A stretch of DNA of 37,963 nt from Wolbachia endosymbiont of Cylisticus convexus. GTDB taxonomy: Bacteria; Pseudomonadota; Alphaproteobacteria; Rickettsiales; Anaplasmataceae. Numbering within the stretch: the stretch's first letter is position 1; every line of letters begins with the position of its first letter. Where the stretch lies: assembly GCF_003344345.1 (NCBI RefSeq), contig NZ_QPIP01000005.1, positions 1 to 37,963 of the forward strand. Reading direction: 5' to 3'. The notes beneath the pieces were generated by a model, which saw nothing but the letters and a program-made list of their open reading frames with translations, did not search any database and was not told the origin of the DNA. The translations under genes and the position numbers were made by a program. Shown here piece by piece: positions 27,602 through 36,400 of this stretch.

Positions 27602-28048
27602 TTAAACCGAGAAACTGTTACCACACCCACATCGAGACTTAGCGAGAGCATTCTTGATTTGAAAACCAGAACCACTTAGATCCTCAGTATAGTCTATAGT
27701 TGAGTTATTTAAAAATTTTGCTGAACAATTATCAACCATTAACACAGGGTCCCCATTTTCATCATTAACTATTATATCTTTACCACTTGTGCTAAAGCTG
27801 GAGTGAATTCTATAGTCCTCACTGTCTTCATAATCGTCGTCTTCGTCATCAAATTCATCATCATCTTCGTCATCCAAAGACATCTTCTTATTTACTTTAT
27901 CCATAAGAAAATTATACTTGAAGCCAGAACACCCACCACCTGAAACTGCAACCCGCAGAACAGAACTCTCATCTCCTTCCTGTTCTACAAGGGAGTGGAT
28001 TTTCCTTAACGCATTGTCAGTTAAGTTAATATTGTAATCTGTTGACAT
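27602..28048 (-). CDS. erpA: A-type Fe-S cluster carrier with acidic insert
   Basis: An HesB/IscA/ErpA-type protein that receives and delivers Fe-S clusters. The three ligand cysteines are present: GGGCSGFKYNF and, at the C-terminus, SRCGCGNSFSV. The usual family length is about 110 residues; this one has 148, because an Asp/Glu-rich segment (DDEDDDEFDDEDDDYEDSED) sits between the first Cys block and KDIIVNDENGDPVLMVD. I start at ATG 28048; a GTG at 28057 is in frame. Which A-type paralog it is (ErpA, IscA or SufA) cannot be settled by eye. It precedes lolD and is divergent from dgt. Confidence 0.85.
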   Translation of the reverse strand: MSTDYNINLTDNALRKIHSLVEQEGDESSVLRVAVSGGGCSGFKYNFLMDKVNKKMSLDDEDDDEFDDEDDDYEDSEDYRIHSSFSTSGKDIIVNDENGDPVLMVDNCSAKFLNNSTIDYTEDLSGSGFQIKNALAKSRCGCGNSFSV

Positions 28049-28095
28049 AACAACCACCGTCCATTATTGATAACTTATTATACTAGAAATTTTAC

Positions 28096-29280
28096 ATGTC
28101 AAACAATAATTTTCTATTAAGTTACGCGTGCTTTCCAAATAAAACAAAAGGAAGAAATTTCAAAGAGCCAGAAGACGAAAATCGCAGCTGTTTTCAGCGT
28201 GATAGGGACCGCATTATTCACTCTAATGCATTTAGGAAATTAGGATACAAAACACAAGTTTTTATCAATTATGAGCATGACTACTATCGCACTCGGCTAA
28301 CTCATAGCCTTGAAGTTGCGCAGATTGCAAGATCCATCGCACGCAGGCTCAGCCTAGATGAGGACATTACTGAATGCATAGCGCTTGCACATGACCTTGG
28401 TCATCCTCCATTTGGTCACGCAGGTGAGGATGCTCTAGTTCAAGTTGATAACGAGAAGTATAAGTTTGATCATAACGTTCAAGCTATAAGGATTTTAACT
28501 TATCTTGAACAAAAGCATGCTGACTTTGATGGTATGAATCTAAGCTGGGAGGTGATTGAAGGTGTTGCAAAGCACAATGGCCCTCTACTTGGTCAAAACG
28601 CGGTATCTCACACAAATAATCAGCTGTTATTAGAATACAATGAAAAATATGATCTAAAGCTTGAAGAATTTTCAAGCATTGAAGCACAAGTTGCTTCGAT
28701 TGCCGATGATATTGCTTACAATGTTCACGACCTTGATGATGCACTCAGAGCAAATTTAGTAACCATCGAAGATTTGCTTGATGTTCCTTTAATTGGCACA
28801 ATGTTTAAAGACGTAAGGAGTGAATATTCAGAATTGGCTCAGAGCAAGCTCATACATGAATCACTAAGTAGAGCCATAGGAATTATGATAAATGATGTTG
28901 TATCTCAAACTGAAAGAAACATTGAAGCTCACAAAATAAAAAGTGTAGAAGACGTGAGAAGCTTAAACAAAATGTTAGTTACATTCTCATCAAGTATTGC
29001 ACAAGCTACAGAAGAAATGAAAAAATTCAACATGGAAAAAATATATAGAAGCTATAAACTGAGCAGAACGATGAACAAAGCAAAACGTATAATACGTGAA
29101 CTTTTTCAATGTTTTTATGAAAATCCGAAATTATTGCCCACAGAGTGGAATGAGCTTGCTTGCAAATCTCAGCAGCGTTCAATAGTGATATGTGACTATA
29201 TTTCGGGCATGACAGATAGATTTGCCATACATGAGCACAGAAGAATCTTTGATACCTCATACGAAATGACTTCTTTCTAA
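28096..29280 (+). CDS. dgt: dGTPase-like HD phosphohydrolase
   Basis: A 394-residue deoxyguanosinetriphosphate triphosphohydrolase-like protein of the HD superfamily, expected to hydrolyse dNTPs to nucleoside and triphosphate. Seen are CFQRDRDRIIHSNAFRKLGYKTQVF, the metal-binding THSLEVAQIARSIA, the HD pair in ALAHDLGHPPFGHAGEDAL, and DIAYNVHDLDDALR further on. Length fits the short alphaproteobacterial type. It is divergent from the Fe-S carrier gene, and its stop overlaps the ribD start by one base (TAATG), so the two are probably coupled. Confidence 0.93.
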   Translation: MSNNNFLLSYACFPNKTKGRNFKEPEDENRSCFQRDRDRIIHSNAFRKLGYKTQVFINYEHDYYRTRLTHSLEVAQIARSIARRLSLDEDITECIALAHDLGHPPFGHAGEDALVQVDNEKYKFDHNVQAIRILTYLEQKHADFDGMNLSWEVIEGVAKHNGPLLGQNAVSHTNNQLLLEYNEKYDLKLEEFSSIEAQVASIADDIAYNVHDLDDALRANLVTIEDLLDVPLIGTMFKDVRSEYSELAQSKLIHESLSRAIGIMINDVVSQTERNIEAHKIKSVEDVRSLNKMLVTFSSSIAQATEEMKKFNMEKIYRSYKLSRTMNKAKRIIRELFQCFYENPKLLPTEWNELACKSQQRSIVICDYISGMTDRFAIHEHRRIFDTSYEMTSF

Positions 29281-30494
29281 TGACCGACGATTATTTCATG
29301 TCGATCGCATTAAGACTTGCAGAAAAAAGTCTTGGAAATGTTGCACCAAACCCTGCTGTCGGATGTGTTATTGTAAAGGATGGTACAATTATTAGTGAGG
29401 GATATACAGGGATTGGTGGGCGTCCACATGCAGAAGTAGTTGCTTTGCAAAATGCTAAAGATTTTACTCATGGTGCAATTATGTACGTCACTCTTGAACC
29501 ATGCTGCCACTTTGGAGTTACAGAACCTTGCACTGCAGAAATCATAAAATCAGGAATAAGAAAGGTAGTGATTGCAGCAATTGACCCAGATAGTAGAGTT
29601 TTAGGTGGGGGCATTAAAGCTCTAAAAGAAGCAGGAATTGAAGTTGAGCAAGGTATTATGCAAAAAGAGGCAGAAGAACTGAACGTCGGTTTTTTCACCA
29701 CTAAAAAATTTCATAGACCATTTATAGCTTGCAAAATCGCAACAACTCTTGACGGAAAAATCGCAACATTTACAGGCGATAGCAAATGGATAACAAGTGA
29801 AGATACGAGAAATTGGGTGCATGAGCTCAGAGCAAAATATGATGCAATTATGATTGGCAGTAATACTCTTATTAATGACGATCCGCTCTTAACTTGCAGA
29901 TTACCAGAGCTTAAAAATAGATCACCAATAAGGCTAATTATCGATAGCAAAGGGAGATTGAAGGAAGAGCATAATATTACAAAGACTGCAGGTCCCTTGT
30001 ATAGCTATGATTTAAGCAAAGAGCCAACAACTCACTCCTCGGTGTCATTCCAGCGCGTGACGCTGGAATCTAGAAAAAAAGAAGAAGAATGGATCCCAGT
30101 GTCAAGCACTGGGATAACATCAGGAGGCTTGGCAGCAACTTGGGTGATTACAAACAATGAACTAAAGAAAAAAATAAAAAACATTAACTACTTAGTAGTT
30201 GATTCAAACGACACTGGCAAAGTCTGCCTAAAAGACATGGCATCAAAACTTGTTTCAGAAATTGGTATAACAAGGTTATTAGTTGAAGGTGGGGGAGTGT
30301 TAATTACAGAACTATTAAAGTGTAATTTAATCGACAGATTGATAATCTGCCGCAGTGGTAAAATTTTAGGCAATGATGCCACTCCTTTTATAGGAAATTT
30401 AGGAATTCAATCTATTAATAAATGTTACCAGTTCAAAAAAACAGAGATAATAGACTTTGATGAGGATGTGGCTGAAGTGTGGGATAAACTATAG
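29280..30494 (+). CDS. ribD: Riboflavin biosynthesis deaminase/reductase with in-frame repeat
   Basis: RibD carries out two early steps of riboflavin synthesis. The N-terminal zinc deaminase domain (about 1-145) has NPAVGCVIVKDG, the HAEVVAL motif and PCCHFGVTEPC. The C-terminal NADPH-dependent reductase domain starts at RPFIACKIATTLDGKIATFTGDSKWIT and ends with LLVEGGGVLITELL and the KKTEIIDFDEDVAEVW tail. At 404 residues it is longer than usual, because a 75-bp palindromic repeat (30041-30115) encoding SFQRVTLESRKKEEEWIPVS is inserted in frame at about residues 254-279. The frame is intact. It overlaps dgt by one base. Confidence 0.95.
   Translation: MTDDYFMSIALRLAEKSLGNVAPNPAVGCVIVKDGTIISEGYTGIGGRPHAEVVALQNAKDFTHGAIMYVTLEPCCHFGVTEPCTAEIIKSGIRKVVIAAIDPDSRVLGGGIKALKEAGIEVEQGIMQKEAEELNVGFFTTKKFHRPFIACKIATTLDGKIATFTGDSKWITSEDTRNWVHELRAKYDAIMIGSNTLINDDPLLTCRLPELKNRSPIRLIIDSKGRLKEEHNITKTAGPLYSYDLSKEPTTHSSVSFQRVTLESRKKEEEWIPVSSTGITSGGLAATWVITNNELKKKIKNINYLVVDSNDTGKVCLKDMASKLVSEIGITRLLVEGGGVLITELLKCNLIDRLIICRSGKILGNDATPFIGNLGIQSINKCYQFKKTEIIDFDEDVAEVWDKL
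30041..30115 (+). repeat. Wolbachia palindromic element copy 1, in frame in ribD
   Basis: A 75-bp repeat made of two hairpins, ATTCCAGCG/CGCTGGAAT and ATCCCAGTG/CACTGGGAT, joined by an A/G-rich spacer. It differs from the copy in truB (31827-31901) at only two positions. It is read in the same frame in both genes and adds 25 codons. Rickettsia and Wolbachia are known to carry such protein-coding palindromic elements. Confidence 0.9.
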
Positions 30495-30529
30495 TAGCCT
30501 TTATCTACTTGAATGATAAAGATAAAGAA

Positions 30530-30550
30530 AGAGGTAGAAAATCTACCTCT
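30530..30550. terminator. Bidirectional terminator hairpin after ribD
   Basis: AGAGGTAGA (30530-30538) pairs perfectly with TCTACCTCT (30542-30550) between the convergent ribD and collagen-like genes. In the minus direction the hairpin is followed by a T-rich tract (ctttctttatcttta). It probably serves both genes. Confidence 0.6.
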
Positions 30551-30570
30551 GGTTATGCTAATTTATTTAA

Positions 30571-31029
30571 TTAGTTTGAAATATTAAGCTTAGTCTTAAG
30601 TTGCTGCTTAACACCATCATCTTCAAGTTCATTAAGTAGTGTTTGTACAACTTCAGCTTTATCACCAACTGGTCCTTTATCACCAACTGGTCCTTTATCA
30701 CCAACTGGTCCTTTATCACCAACTGGTCCTTTATCACCAACTGGTCCTTTATCACCTTCAGGTCCTTTATCACCTTTAGCGCTCTCCATTGCATGCATTT
30801 GCTGATATGAAGCATAAGCTGCTGCGGCAAAATATACAGCGGCAATAAATAGAACTGCAATTCCAGCAGGGCTAGCAACAAGTGCTAAAAATGCAGGTCC
30901 AGCAATTACTTTAGTAGCAATCAATACTGTTGTTATTGCTGCTGCTAAAGATGCAGTTGCAACTGTACCTTCAATACTCATTTTTGTTATAGGTGCTATG
31001 TTTTTTAGTTTCCATATACTTGTAGTCAT
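30571..31029 (-). CDS. Membrane protein with collagen-like Gly-X-Y tail
   Basis: A 152-residue protein started at ATG 31029, which has AGGAGG 8 bp upstream (a GTG at 31035 is in frame). The N-terminal part contains two hydrophobic segments rich in Ala (ATASLAAAITTVLIATKVIA and a second ending FIAAVYFAAAAYASYQQ). A collagen-like stretch of 13 Gly-X-Y triplets follows, built from the unit GDKGPV (five copies) and GDKGPE (one copy) plus a final GDK. The end is a predicted helical tail (VVQTLLNELEDDGVKQQLKT) that could act as a trimerisation domain. Collagen-like bacterial proteins are often surface-exposed. Function unknown. It is convergent with ribD and followed by a clear hairpin. Confidence 0.8.
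   Translation of the reverse strand: MTTSIWKLKNIAPITKMSIEGTVATASLAAAITTVLIATKVIAGPAFLALVASPAGIAVLFIAAVYFAAAAYASYQQMHAMESAKGDKGPEGDKGPVGDKGPVGDKGPVGDKGPVGDKGPVGDKAEVVQTLLNELEDDGVKQQLKTKLNISN
30665..30772. repeat. 18-bp tandem repeat, 6 copies
   Basis: Five identical copies of ccaactggtcctttatca and one variant (ccttcaggtcctttatca) lie head to tail and encode the GDKGPV/GDKGPE units of the collagen-like protein. Identical copies at nucleotide level suggest recent expansion by slippage. Copy number could vary between strains without breaking the frame, since 18 is a multiple of 3. Confidence 0.95.
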
Positions 31030-31161
31030 AATCACTTCCTCCTTATTAATGTTAATAAAAAATTAATCATATATCAATAATGCACGCTAGTCAAGCATTT
31101 TATTAACAACTTAGTATTTTATCTACTTTCTAAATTGTTACTAATTATGTAAGATTGATAT

Positions 31162-32166
31162 ATGGTAAATGGCTGGCTGAATCTTGACAAACCAATAGGA
31201 ATTAGTTCTGCGCAAGCTGTAACCCAAATTAAAAGGATTTTTGGAATAAAAAAAACTGGTCATCTGGGAACACTTGATCCTTTGGCCTCAGGTGTGTTAC
31301 CGATTGCTCTTGATGAAGCAACAAAAACTATACCGTATTTATCCTGCGACTTAAAGGCATACAATTTCACAATCAAATGGGGAAGGTAAACAACTACGGA
31401 CGATTTAGATGGTGATATTATTAGAACCAGCACTATAAAACCTCAGTATAATCAAATAAATTGTGCGATTAAGGATTTTATTGGTGAGATAACACAAACT
31501 CCTCCTCAATTTTCAGCAGTAAAAATCGAGGGAGCAAGAGCATATAAATTGGCAAGAAATGGACAAAAAGCGAATATAAAGCCTCGACGAGTCAAAATAC
31601 ATGAACTGAAATTGATCTCTGTTGATACCATAAATAATAGTGCTGATTTTTCTATGACGTGTGGTGGCGGTGTATATGTGAGATCAATTGCTCGGGATCT
31701 TGGAGTCACATTAAATTGCTTTGGACACATTACAAAATTAAGAAGAACTATGGTAGGTGATTTTAGAGAAAATAAGTCAGTGACGATTGAACAGCTTATT
31801 GAAAAAAATACAACAGTCCATCCTTTGGTGTCATTTCAGCGCGTGACGCTGGAATCTAGAAAAAAAGAAGAAGAGTGGATCCCAGTGTCAAGCACTGGGA
31901 TGGCAGAAGATGATGGAGTGACAGGAAGTAATACAAAAAGTTTCATCATCCCCATTGAATCGGCTTTAAAATCGATGTTCAAAGTTGAAATTTCCTTAGA
32001 GAAAGCGGAGAAAATCAGAAAAGGTCAAGAAATTATATTAAATAACTTGCGTAATTTAAAGAATTATGATATTTTTTATACGATAGTGGGTAATGTACCT
32101 ATTGCAATTTGCAGTTTTATTCATGGTTACGTGAAGCCTATTCGTGTTTTTAATATTTTGAAATGA
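31162..32166 (+). pseudogene. truB: tRNA pseudouridine-55 synthase with in-frame stop
   Basis: TruB makes pseudouridine 55 in the T loop of tRNAs. The first 75 codons have [17 protein letters not shown] and the catalytic-Asp motif [18 protein letters not shown]. At 31387-31389 a TAA stands where a Gln (CAA) is expected. The same frame then continues without shift: TTTDDLDGDIIR, TQTPPQFSAVKIEGARAYKL, YVRSIARDLGVTL and LRRTMVGDF, to the stop at 32166. A 75-bp palindromic repeat is inserted in frame at 31827-31901, before the PUA-like C-terminal part. With readthrough the product would be 334 residues. It is first in the conserved truB-rpsO-pnp order. Probably inactive, as the truncated product lacks most of the fold. 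Confidence 0.9.
31827..31901 (+). repeat. Wolbachia palindromic element copy 2, in frame in truB
   Basis: A 75-bp double-hairpin repeat matching 30041-30115 at 73 of 75 positions, read in the same frame and giving the same peptide (VSFQRVTLESRKKEEEWIPV). The two copies lie 1.8 kb apart in the same orientation. Flanking bases also share short similarity on the left. Confidence 0.9.
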
Positions 32167-32173
32167 GGTTTAG

Positions 32174-32446
32174 ATGTCAATAACATCCCAAAAGAAAAAA
32201 AATTTGATCAGTACATATGCAATTAAAGAAGATGATACAGGTTCATCTTTTGTACAATGCGCAATTTTAACCGAGAGGATCAGTAATTTAACTGAGCACT
32301 TTAAAGTACATAAGCATGACCATCACTCTAAGCGCGGTTTACTTATATTGATAGGTAAAAGGCGCAAGCACTTAAATTATATAAAGCGTAAATTTGGTAA
32401 TGAAGCCTATCAAGAATTAATAGAGAAGTTAGGCATTAGAAAATAA
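32174..32446 (+). CDS. rpsO: 30S ribosomal protein S15
   Basis: S15 binds the central domain of 16S rRNA and helps form bridge B4. The 90-residue protein has the usual length with [20 protein letters not shown], the conserved [20 protein letters not shown] block and LNYIKRK. It starts 8 bp after the truB end and is followed 15 bp later by pnp, the classic rpsO-pnp arrangement in which S15 often represses its own translation. Intact. Confidence 0.97.
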   Translation: MSITSQKKKNLISTYAIKEDDTGSSFVQCAILTERISNLTEHFKVHKHDHHSKRGLLILIGKRRKHLNYIKRKFGNEAYQELIEKLGIRK

Positions 32447-32460
32447 TCGAGGAATTTTGT

Positions 32461-34737
32461 ATGTTTGAAATTATAAAAAAATCTACAGATTGGGGTGGAC
32501 GTACCTTATCTTTAGAAACTGGAAAAATAGCACGTCAAGCTGATGGTTCAGTAGTTGTAAATTACGGTGATACTTCTATTTTAGTAACTGTTGTGCATAA
32601 AAAAAAGGAAGAAAATGTTGATTTTCTTCCTTTAAATGTGCAGTTTATTGCAAAAAGTTATGCCATGGGTAAGATTCCTGGTGGTTTTTTTAAAAGAGAA
32701 GGAAAGCCGTCTGATAGAGAAACCTTAATTTCAAGAGTAATAGACAGAAGTATAAGGCCGCTATTTCCAGAAGGTTTTCATGATGAAATTAGTGTAGTGT
32801 GTAATTTATTAACTTACGATACAGTCAATTCTCCTGAAGTACCAGCATTGATAGGTACTGTCGCAGCTCTTGCAATTTCCGGTGTTCCTTTTCACTTTAC
32901 TATAGCTGGAGTTATGGTCGGTTGCGATGAAAACAACAATTATATACTCAATCCTTCCGTTCAAGAGATGAAAGCAAGCAGTTTGGATCTGTTTTTGTCT
33001 GGTGATGAAAATTCGATTTTAATGGTCGAGTCGGAAGTCAAAGAGCTTTCTGAAGAAAATGTTCTGAGTGCAATAAAATTTGGTCATGAACATCTTCAAC
33101 CTATCATTAAGCTTATAAAAGAATTTGCTGATACAGTCGGTAATAAACCTGAAAGCTTTGTTCCTGTTGATATATCAGATGTAACTCAAGAACTTGAAAA
33201 ATATGGCAAAGATTTTGAAAAAGCATATTTAAAAACAGTAAAACAAGAGCGAGTTCAAGCTCTAGAAGCGGTCAGAAATAATATATTAAATACTCTTAAA
33301 GAGGCTGGAAAAGACGAAAAGTTAATTACTTATGCAGTAAAAAACTTTGAAAGATCTTTAGTGCGTGAAATGATTAGAAAGAAAAGTATAAGAATAGACG
33401 GTCGTAAGTATGATGAAATACGCCAGATAGAAGTTGAGGTTGACATTCTATCCAAGACTCACGGTTCTGCGCTGTTTACAAGGGGTAATACTCAGGCGCT
33501 AGTTGTTACTGCTCTTGGTACTACACAAGATGAGCAAATTGTGGATGATATTGAAGGAGATAGACGTGAGCATTTCATGCTGCATTATAATTTCCCTCCA
33601 TTTGCTGTTGGAGAGGCTTCTGCTATACGTGCACCAGGAAGGAGAGAAATCGGTCATGGTAAACTTGCTTGGAAAGCAATTCATCCTGTTTTACCTGATA
33701 AATCTGAATTCCCTTATACAATAAGAGTAGTATCTGAAATTATGGAATCTGATGGTTCTTCTTCCATGGCAACAGTTTGTGGAACCTCCCTTGCATTAAT
33801 GGATACAGGTGTACCAATAAAGGCTCCTGTTGCTGGAATTGCTATGGGCCTCATCAAAGACGAAAACGAATGTGTAATACTTTCTGATATACTAGGTGAT
33901 GAAGATTATCTTGGCGACATGGATTTTAAAGTAGCGGGAACTAGTGAAGGAATTACGGCGCTACAGATGGATATGAAAATTTCTGGTATAAGTTTTGAAA
34001 TTGTTGAAAAATCTTTAGAACAAGCAAAAGCTGGAAGATTACATATCTTAGAAAAAATGAATGCAGTAATTTCAGAACATAATAAGAATATAAAAGATCA
34101 TGCACCAACAGTGTTATCATTTTATATAGACAAAGATAAAATTTCTGCAGCTATTGGTGCTAAAGGAAAAAATATACGCAGTGTATGTGAAAGAAGTAAT
34201 GCAAAAATTGAAATAGGAGATGATGGTAAAGTCTCTGTTTTTGCCATGAGTAATACTGAAGCTGAAATTGCAAAAAATATGATGATTGATTCAATAACAG
34301 AACTAGAACAAGGTTCTATAATTGATGCTAAGGTTGTAAAGATAGAGAAGTCTATTGTAGAGCTAGAACTTCTTAATGGAAGAAAAGGTAAAATGCATAT
34401 AAGCGAGGTAGCTAATCAACATGTAGAGTCTATTGAGGACATACTTAAACAGGGTGATACCTTCAAAGCTTTGATAATTGACTTTGAAAAAGGTGGGTGC
34501 CCAAAATTGTCAAGACGTCGTGTTGACCAAGAAACAGGTGAATTTTTTGAAGGTAAGCTTTACAATGAAGAAAGGAAAGATGGTTTAAATAACAGGGATA
34601 ATTATTATAACAGCTCTTTTAATAAAAAACCTGGAGCTAATTATCAGAATAATAGACCTACTCGTCCTCGCTCTGGTTTTAATAATAGAAATAGGCCAAA
34701 ATTTGGTAATAATGATTCATCATCAGGTTTCTATTGA
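32461..34737 (+). CDS. pnp: Polyribonucleotide nucleotidyltransferase
   Basis: PNPase degrades RNA 3' to 5' by phosphorolysis and is a core of bacterial RNA decay. The 758-residue protein has the full order: first RNase PH domain (NYGDTSILVTVVHKK, FFKREGKPSDRETLISRVID), the helical linker, second RNase PH domain (FTRGNTQALVVTALGT, the SDGSSSMATVCGTSLALMD active-site block, DFKVAGTSEGITALQMDMK), KH domain (IGAKGKNIRSVCERSNAKIE) and S1 domain (IIDAKVVKIEKSIVELEL). The C-terminal tail of about 50 residues is Asn/Arg-rich and disordered (NNRDNYYNSSFNKKPGANY). ATG 32461 is preceded by GAGGAA. Intact. Confidence 0.98.
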   Translation: MFEIIKKSTDWGGRTLSLETGKIARQADGSVVVNYGDTSILVTVVHKKKEENVDFLPLNVQFIAKSYAMGKIPGGFFKREGKPSDRETLISRVIDRSIRPLFPEGFHDEISVVCNLLTYDTVNSPEVPALIGTVAALAISGVPFHFTIAGVMVGCDENNNYILNPSVQEMKASSLDLFLSGDENSILMVESEVKELSEENVLSAIKFGHEHLQPIIKLIKEFADTVGNKPESFVPVDISDVTQELEKYGKDFEKAYLKTVKQERVQALEAVRNNILNTLKEAGKDEKLITYAVKNFERSLVREMIRKKSIRIDGRKYDEIRQIEVEVDILSKTHGSALFTRGNTQALVVTALGTTQDEQIVDDIEGDRREHFMLHYNFPPFAVGEASAIRAPGRREIGHGKLAWKAIHPVLPDKSEFPYTIRVVSEIMESDGSSSMATVCGTSLALMDTGVPIKAPVAGIAMGLIKDENECVILSDILGDEDYLGDMDFKVAGTSEGITALQMDMKISGISFEIVEKSLEQAKAGRLHILEKMNAVISEHNKNIKDHAPTVLSFYIDKDKISAAIGAKGKNIRSVCERSNAKIEIGDDGKVSVFAMSNTEAEIAKNMMIDSITELEQGSIIDAKVVKIEKSIVELELLNGRKGKMHISEVANQHVESIEDILKQGDTFKALIIDFEKGGCPKLSRRRVDQETGEFFEGKLYNEERKDGLNNRDNYYNSSFNKKPGANYQNNRPTRPRSGFNNRNRPKFGNNDSSSGFY

Positions 34738-34751
34738 GAGTGGAATTACTT

Positions 34752-34826
34752 TCTATCATCCCAGTGTCTAGACACACAATCGTACAAACATTATCTGTAG
34801 GATGCCAGTGTGTGACACTGGCATCT
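34752..34826. repeat. Palindromic repeat/terminator after pnp
   Basis: The 3' flank of pnp contains catcccagtgtctagacac and a perfect hairpin GATGCCAGTGT-GTG-ACACTGGCATC (34801-34825). These share the CCCAGTGTC-type core of the repeats in ribD and truB, so this is probably a non-coding, diverged member of the same family that may also end the pnp transcript. Confidence 0.6.
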
Positions 34827-34832
34827 ACCGTC

Positions 34833-35700
34833 TTAAACATCAAGATAAAAATTATTATTTTTTATCATAGCATTTAAACAAATGATGATTTTTCTCATTA
34901 CAGCAACTTTAGCGGCTTTGCCAGAGTCAACTAAACGCTGGTAAAATACTTTCATTTTTTTATTATGACGCATTGCAACCACAGCAGACATGTATAATGC
35001 TTTTCGAGCATAAAATCTGCCACCTATGATTTGAGCTTTGCTTATTTTCCTTCCGATTTCGTTGGTTTTTGGCAACTAGACAAGCTATTTCCTTATTATC
35101 TAACCTACCAAGTTCAGGTACCTCTATGAGTAGGATACTTGCGGTCAACACCTTTATAGCTAGTTAGCAGTTTGCTTTTTTCCTTCAAATCAGGATCAGA
35201 GTTCTTCTATGTCTTGCCTAATTTGCTCTTTTGCAAATTCTATCTGTTTTTCTATATATTCCCTGGCTTTTCCTGTTGCAAACGGCACTTATTTGCATAT
35301 CGTTTAGATTGCGCTCAACTGCTCTTTTAGTTCTTCTTGCTTTTGTGAAACTATGTATTCTATTACCTCGTCATTTTTTGTGATAAATTCAGCATATTTT
35401 TCTAGTAATTTTGCATCTAATTTATCTGTTTTTGCAAAGTGGTTGCAGACCTTTGCAAACCCGATTTGGGTGAGCTCTGTGAACAGCTATGTTATGTTCC
35501 CGTAACAACTTTATGACAAGTTTTTCATAACCACCTGTTTACACATAACCTAACAAGTACGTTAACTATTTTTGACTTTATAAACTCAGATATAGCTCTT
35601 TCTACATTTTCTATACGCTGATGTTTATTATCGATTGAGATATCAAGTGTTTCTTTTGAAACATCAAAAAACTGTTCTAGCCATTTTTGTACCTATAAAT
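34833..35700 (-). pseudogene. IS110-family transposase remnant
   Basis: The C-terminal piece (35075-34833) has the Transposase_20 signature: PKTNEIGRKISKAQIIGGRF, ARKALYMSAVVAMRHNKKMK and GKAAKVAVMRKIIICLNAM. Upstream in changing frames are the N-terminal DEDD pieces VQKWLEQFFDVSKETLDISI (about 35697-35640), GGYEKLVIKLLREHNIAVHR and KTDKLDAKLLEKYAEFI. At least four shifts or stops separate them. This is a dead copy of a DEDD recombinase-type IS. The DNA up to about 35960 continues with no other gene. Confidence 0.8.
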
Positions 35701-35934
35701 ATAATCAAATAATAATGTAAATGCTGTACAGGATTGTTTTTAGATCCCCCTACCGTTCGTACTCCATTTTTTAAAGCTAGGAGTGTACTGAGATGCCTAC
35801 GATTTCTATCAATCAATCCAATTGACAGCTTGCTCATTATAGCCTTGCGGCTTTGATTTAATATACAATCATTTATATTACCTTAAAGCCTTACTATGCC
35901 TTTATTATCCCTTTGGGGAAACCTCTTTTAAGTT

Positions 35935-36046
35935 AGCTATATGATACCACTTGTTATACTTTCAACACTTATGATATCTATTCCCGCTGAGTTAGGATTC
36001 ATTACCTATAATTTGCTTTTTTTGTTTTTTGTTTGGTAGAAGTCAT
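35935..36046 (-). pseudogene. N-terminal fragment of another IS110-type transposase
   Basis: From ATG 36046 on the minus strand the frame reads MTSTKQKTKKSKL, a TAG, then VMNPNSAGIDI, the typical start of IS110-type DEDD transposases with the first catalytic Asp. The TAG probably replaces CAG. The frame ends soon after, and the rest is missing. A separate copy from the one at 34833-35700. Confidence 0.55.
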
Positions 36047-36161
36047 AGTCCTATCCACCTTGTTTGAGTTTTATTTTTATGACTCCCCCACAAGAACCGT
36101 GCTTGCGTAGAGTAGGTAGCCAGCGAGTTACTACTAAGCACTTTTCCAACAACCCCTCTCC

Positions 36162-36400
36162 GAACCACGCATGACTGTTTCCGTATCACGTGGCTCTCCG
36201 ATAATCTTTACATTTTAAGGAATCACCATCATATTTACCATATTGGATTTTCTTATGGCATTCATGACAAACAACAAGAGTTTTCCTCTGTCATTCAATC
36301 ATTCTTTTCTTCCATTCAGGTAGTTTATCAGTTCTATTCCGTTTCATATAAATATTTTGAAATTGTTTGCATGGATCCGAACACATTTTTATTATCTGAG
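36162..36400 (-). pseudogene. Group II intron 3' remnant, inverted
   Basis: On the minus strand, a C-terminal piece of a group II intron-encoded protein is readable: MCSDPCKQFQNIYMKRNRTD, a TGA where Arg is expected, then KTLVVCHECHKKIQYGKYDG, the Cys/His pattern of the HNH endonuclease end. It is followed by a domain V-like hairpin at 36196-36162 (GAGCCACGT pairing with GCGTGGTTC, with the AGC triad and a GAAA loop). The intron 5' part and most of the reverse transcriptase are absent. It lies head to head with the intron that starts at about 36584. Confidence 0.65.

Noticed and set aside
30665..30772. Regular 18-bp repeats suggesting a CRISPR-like array
   Set aside because: The repeats are directly head to tail with no spacers and encode Gly-X-Y triplets in an open frame with a good start. 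No cas genes are present.
30567..30881. Repeat-rich 104-codon frame on the same strand as the collagen-like gene (units of VIKDQL)
   Set aside because: It overlaps the collagen-like gene in another frame and exists only because an 18-bp repeat is open in several frames. It has no own ribosome binding site.
34801..34825. Perfect palindrome as a phage attachment site
   Set aside because: No integrase or phage genes are nearby. The core matches the dispersed palindromic repeats in ribD and truB and the position fits a pnp terminator.
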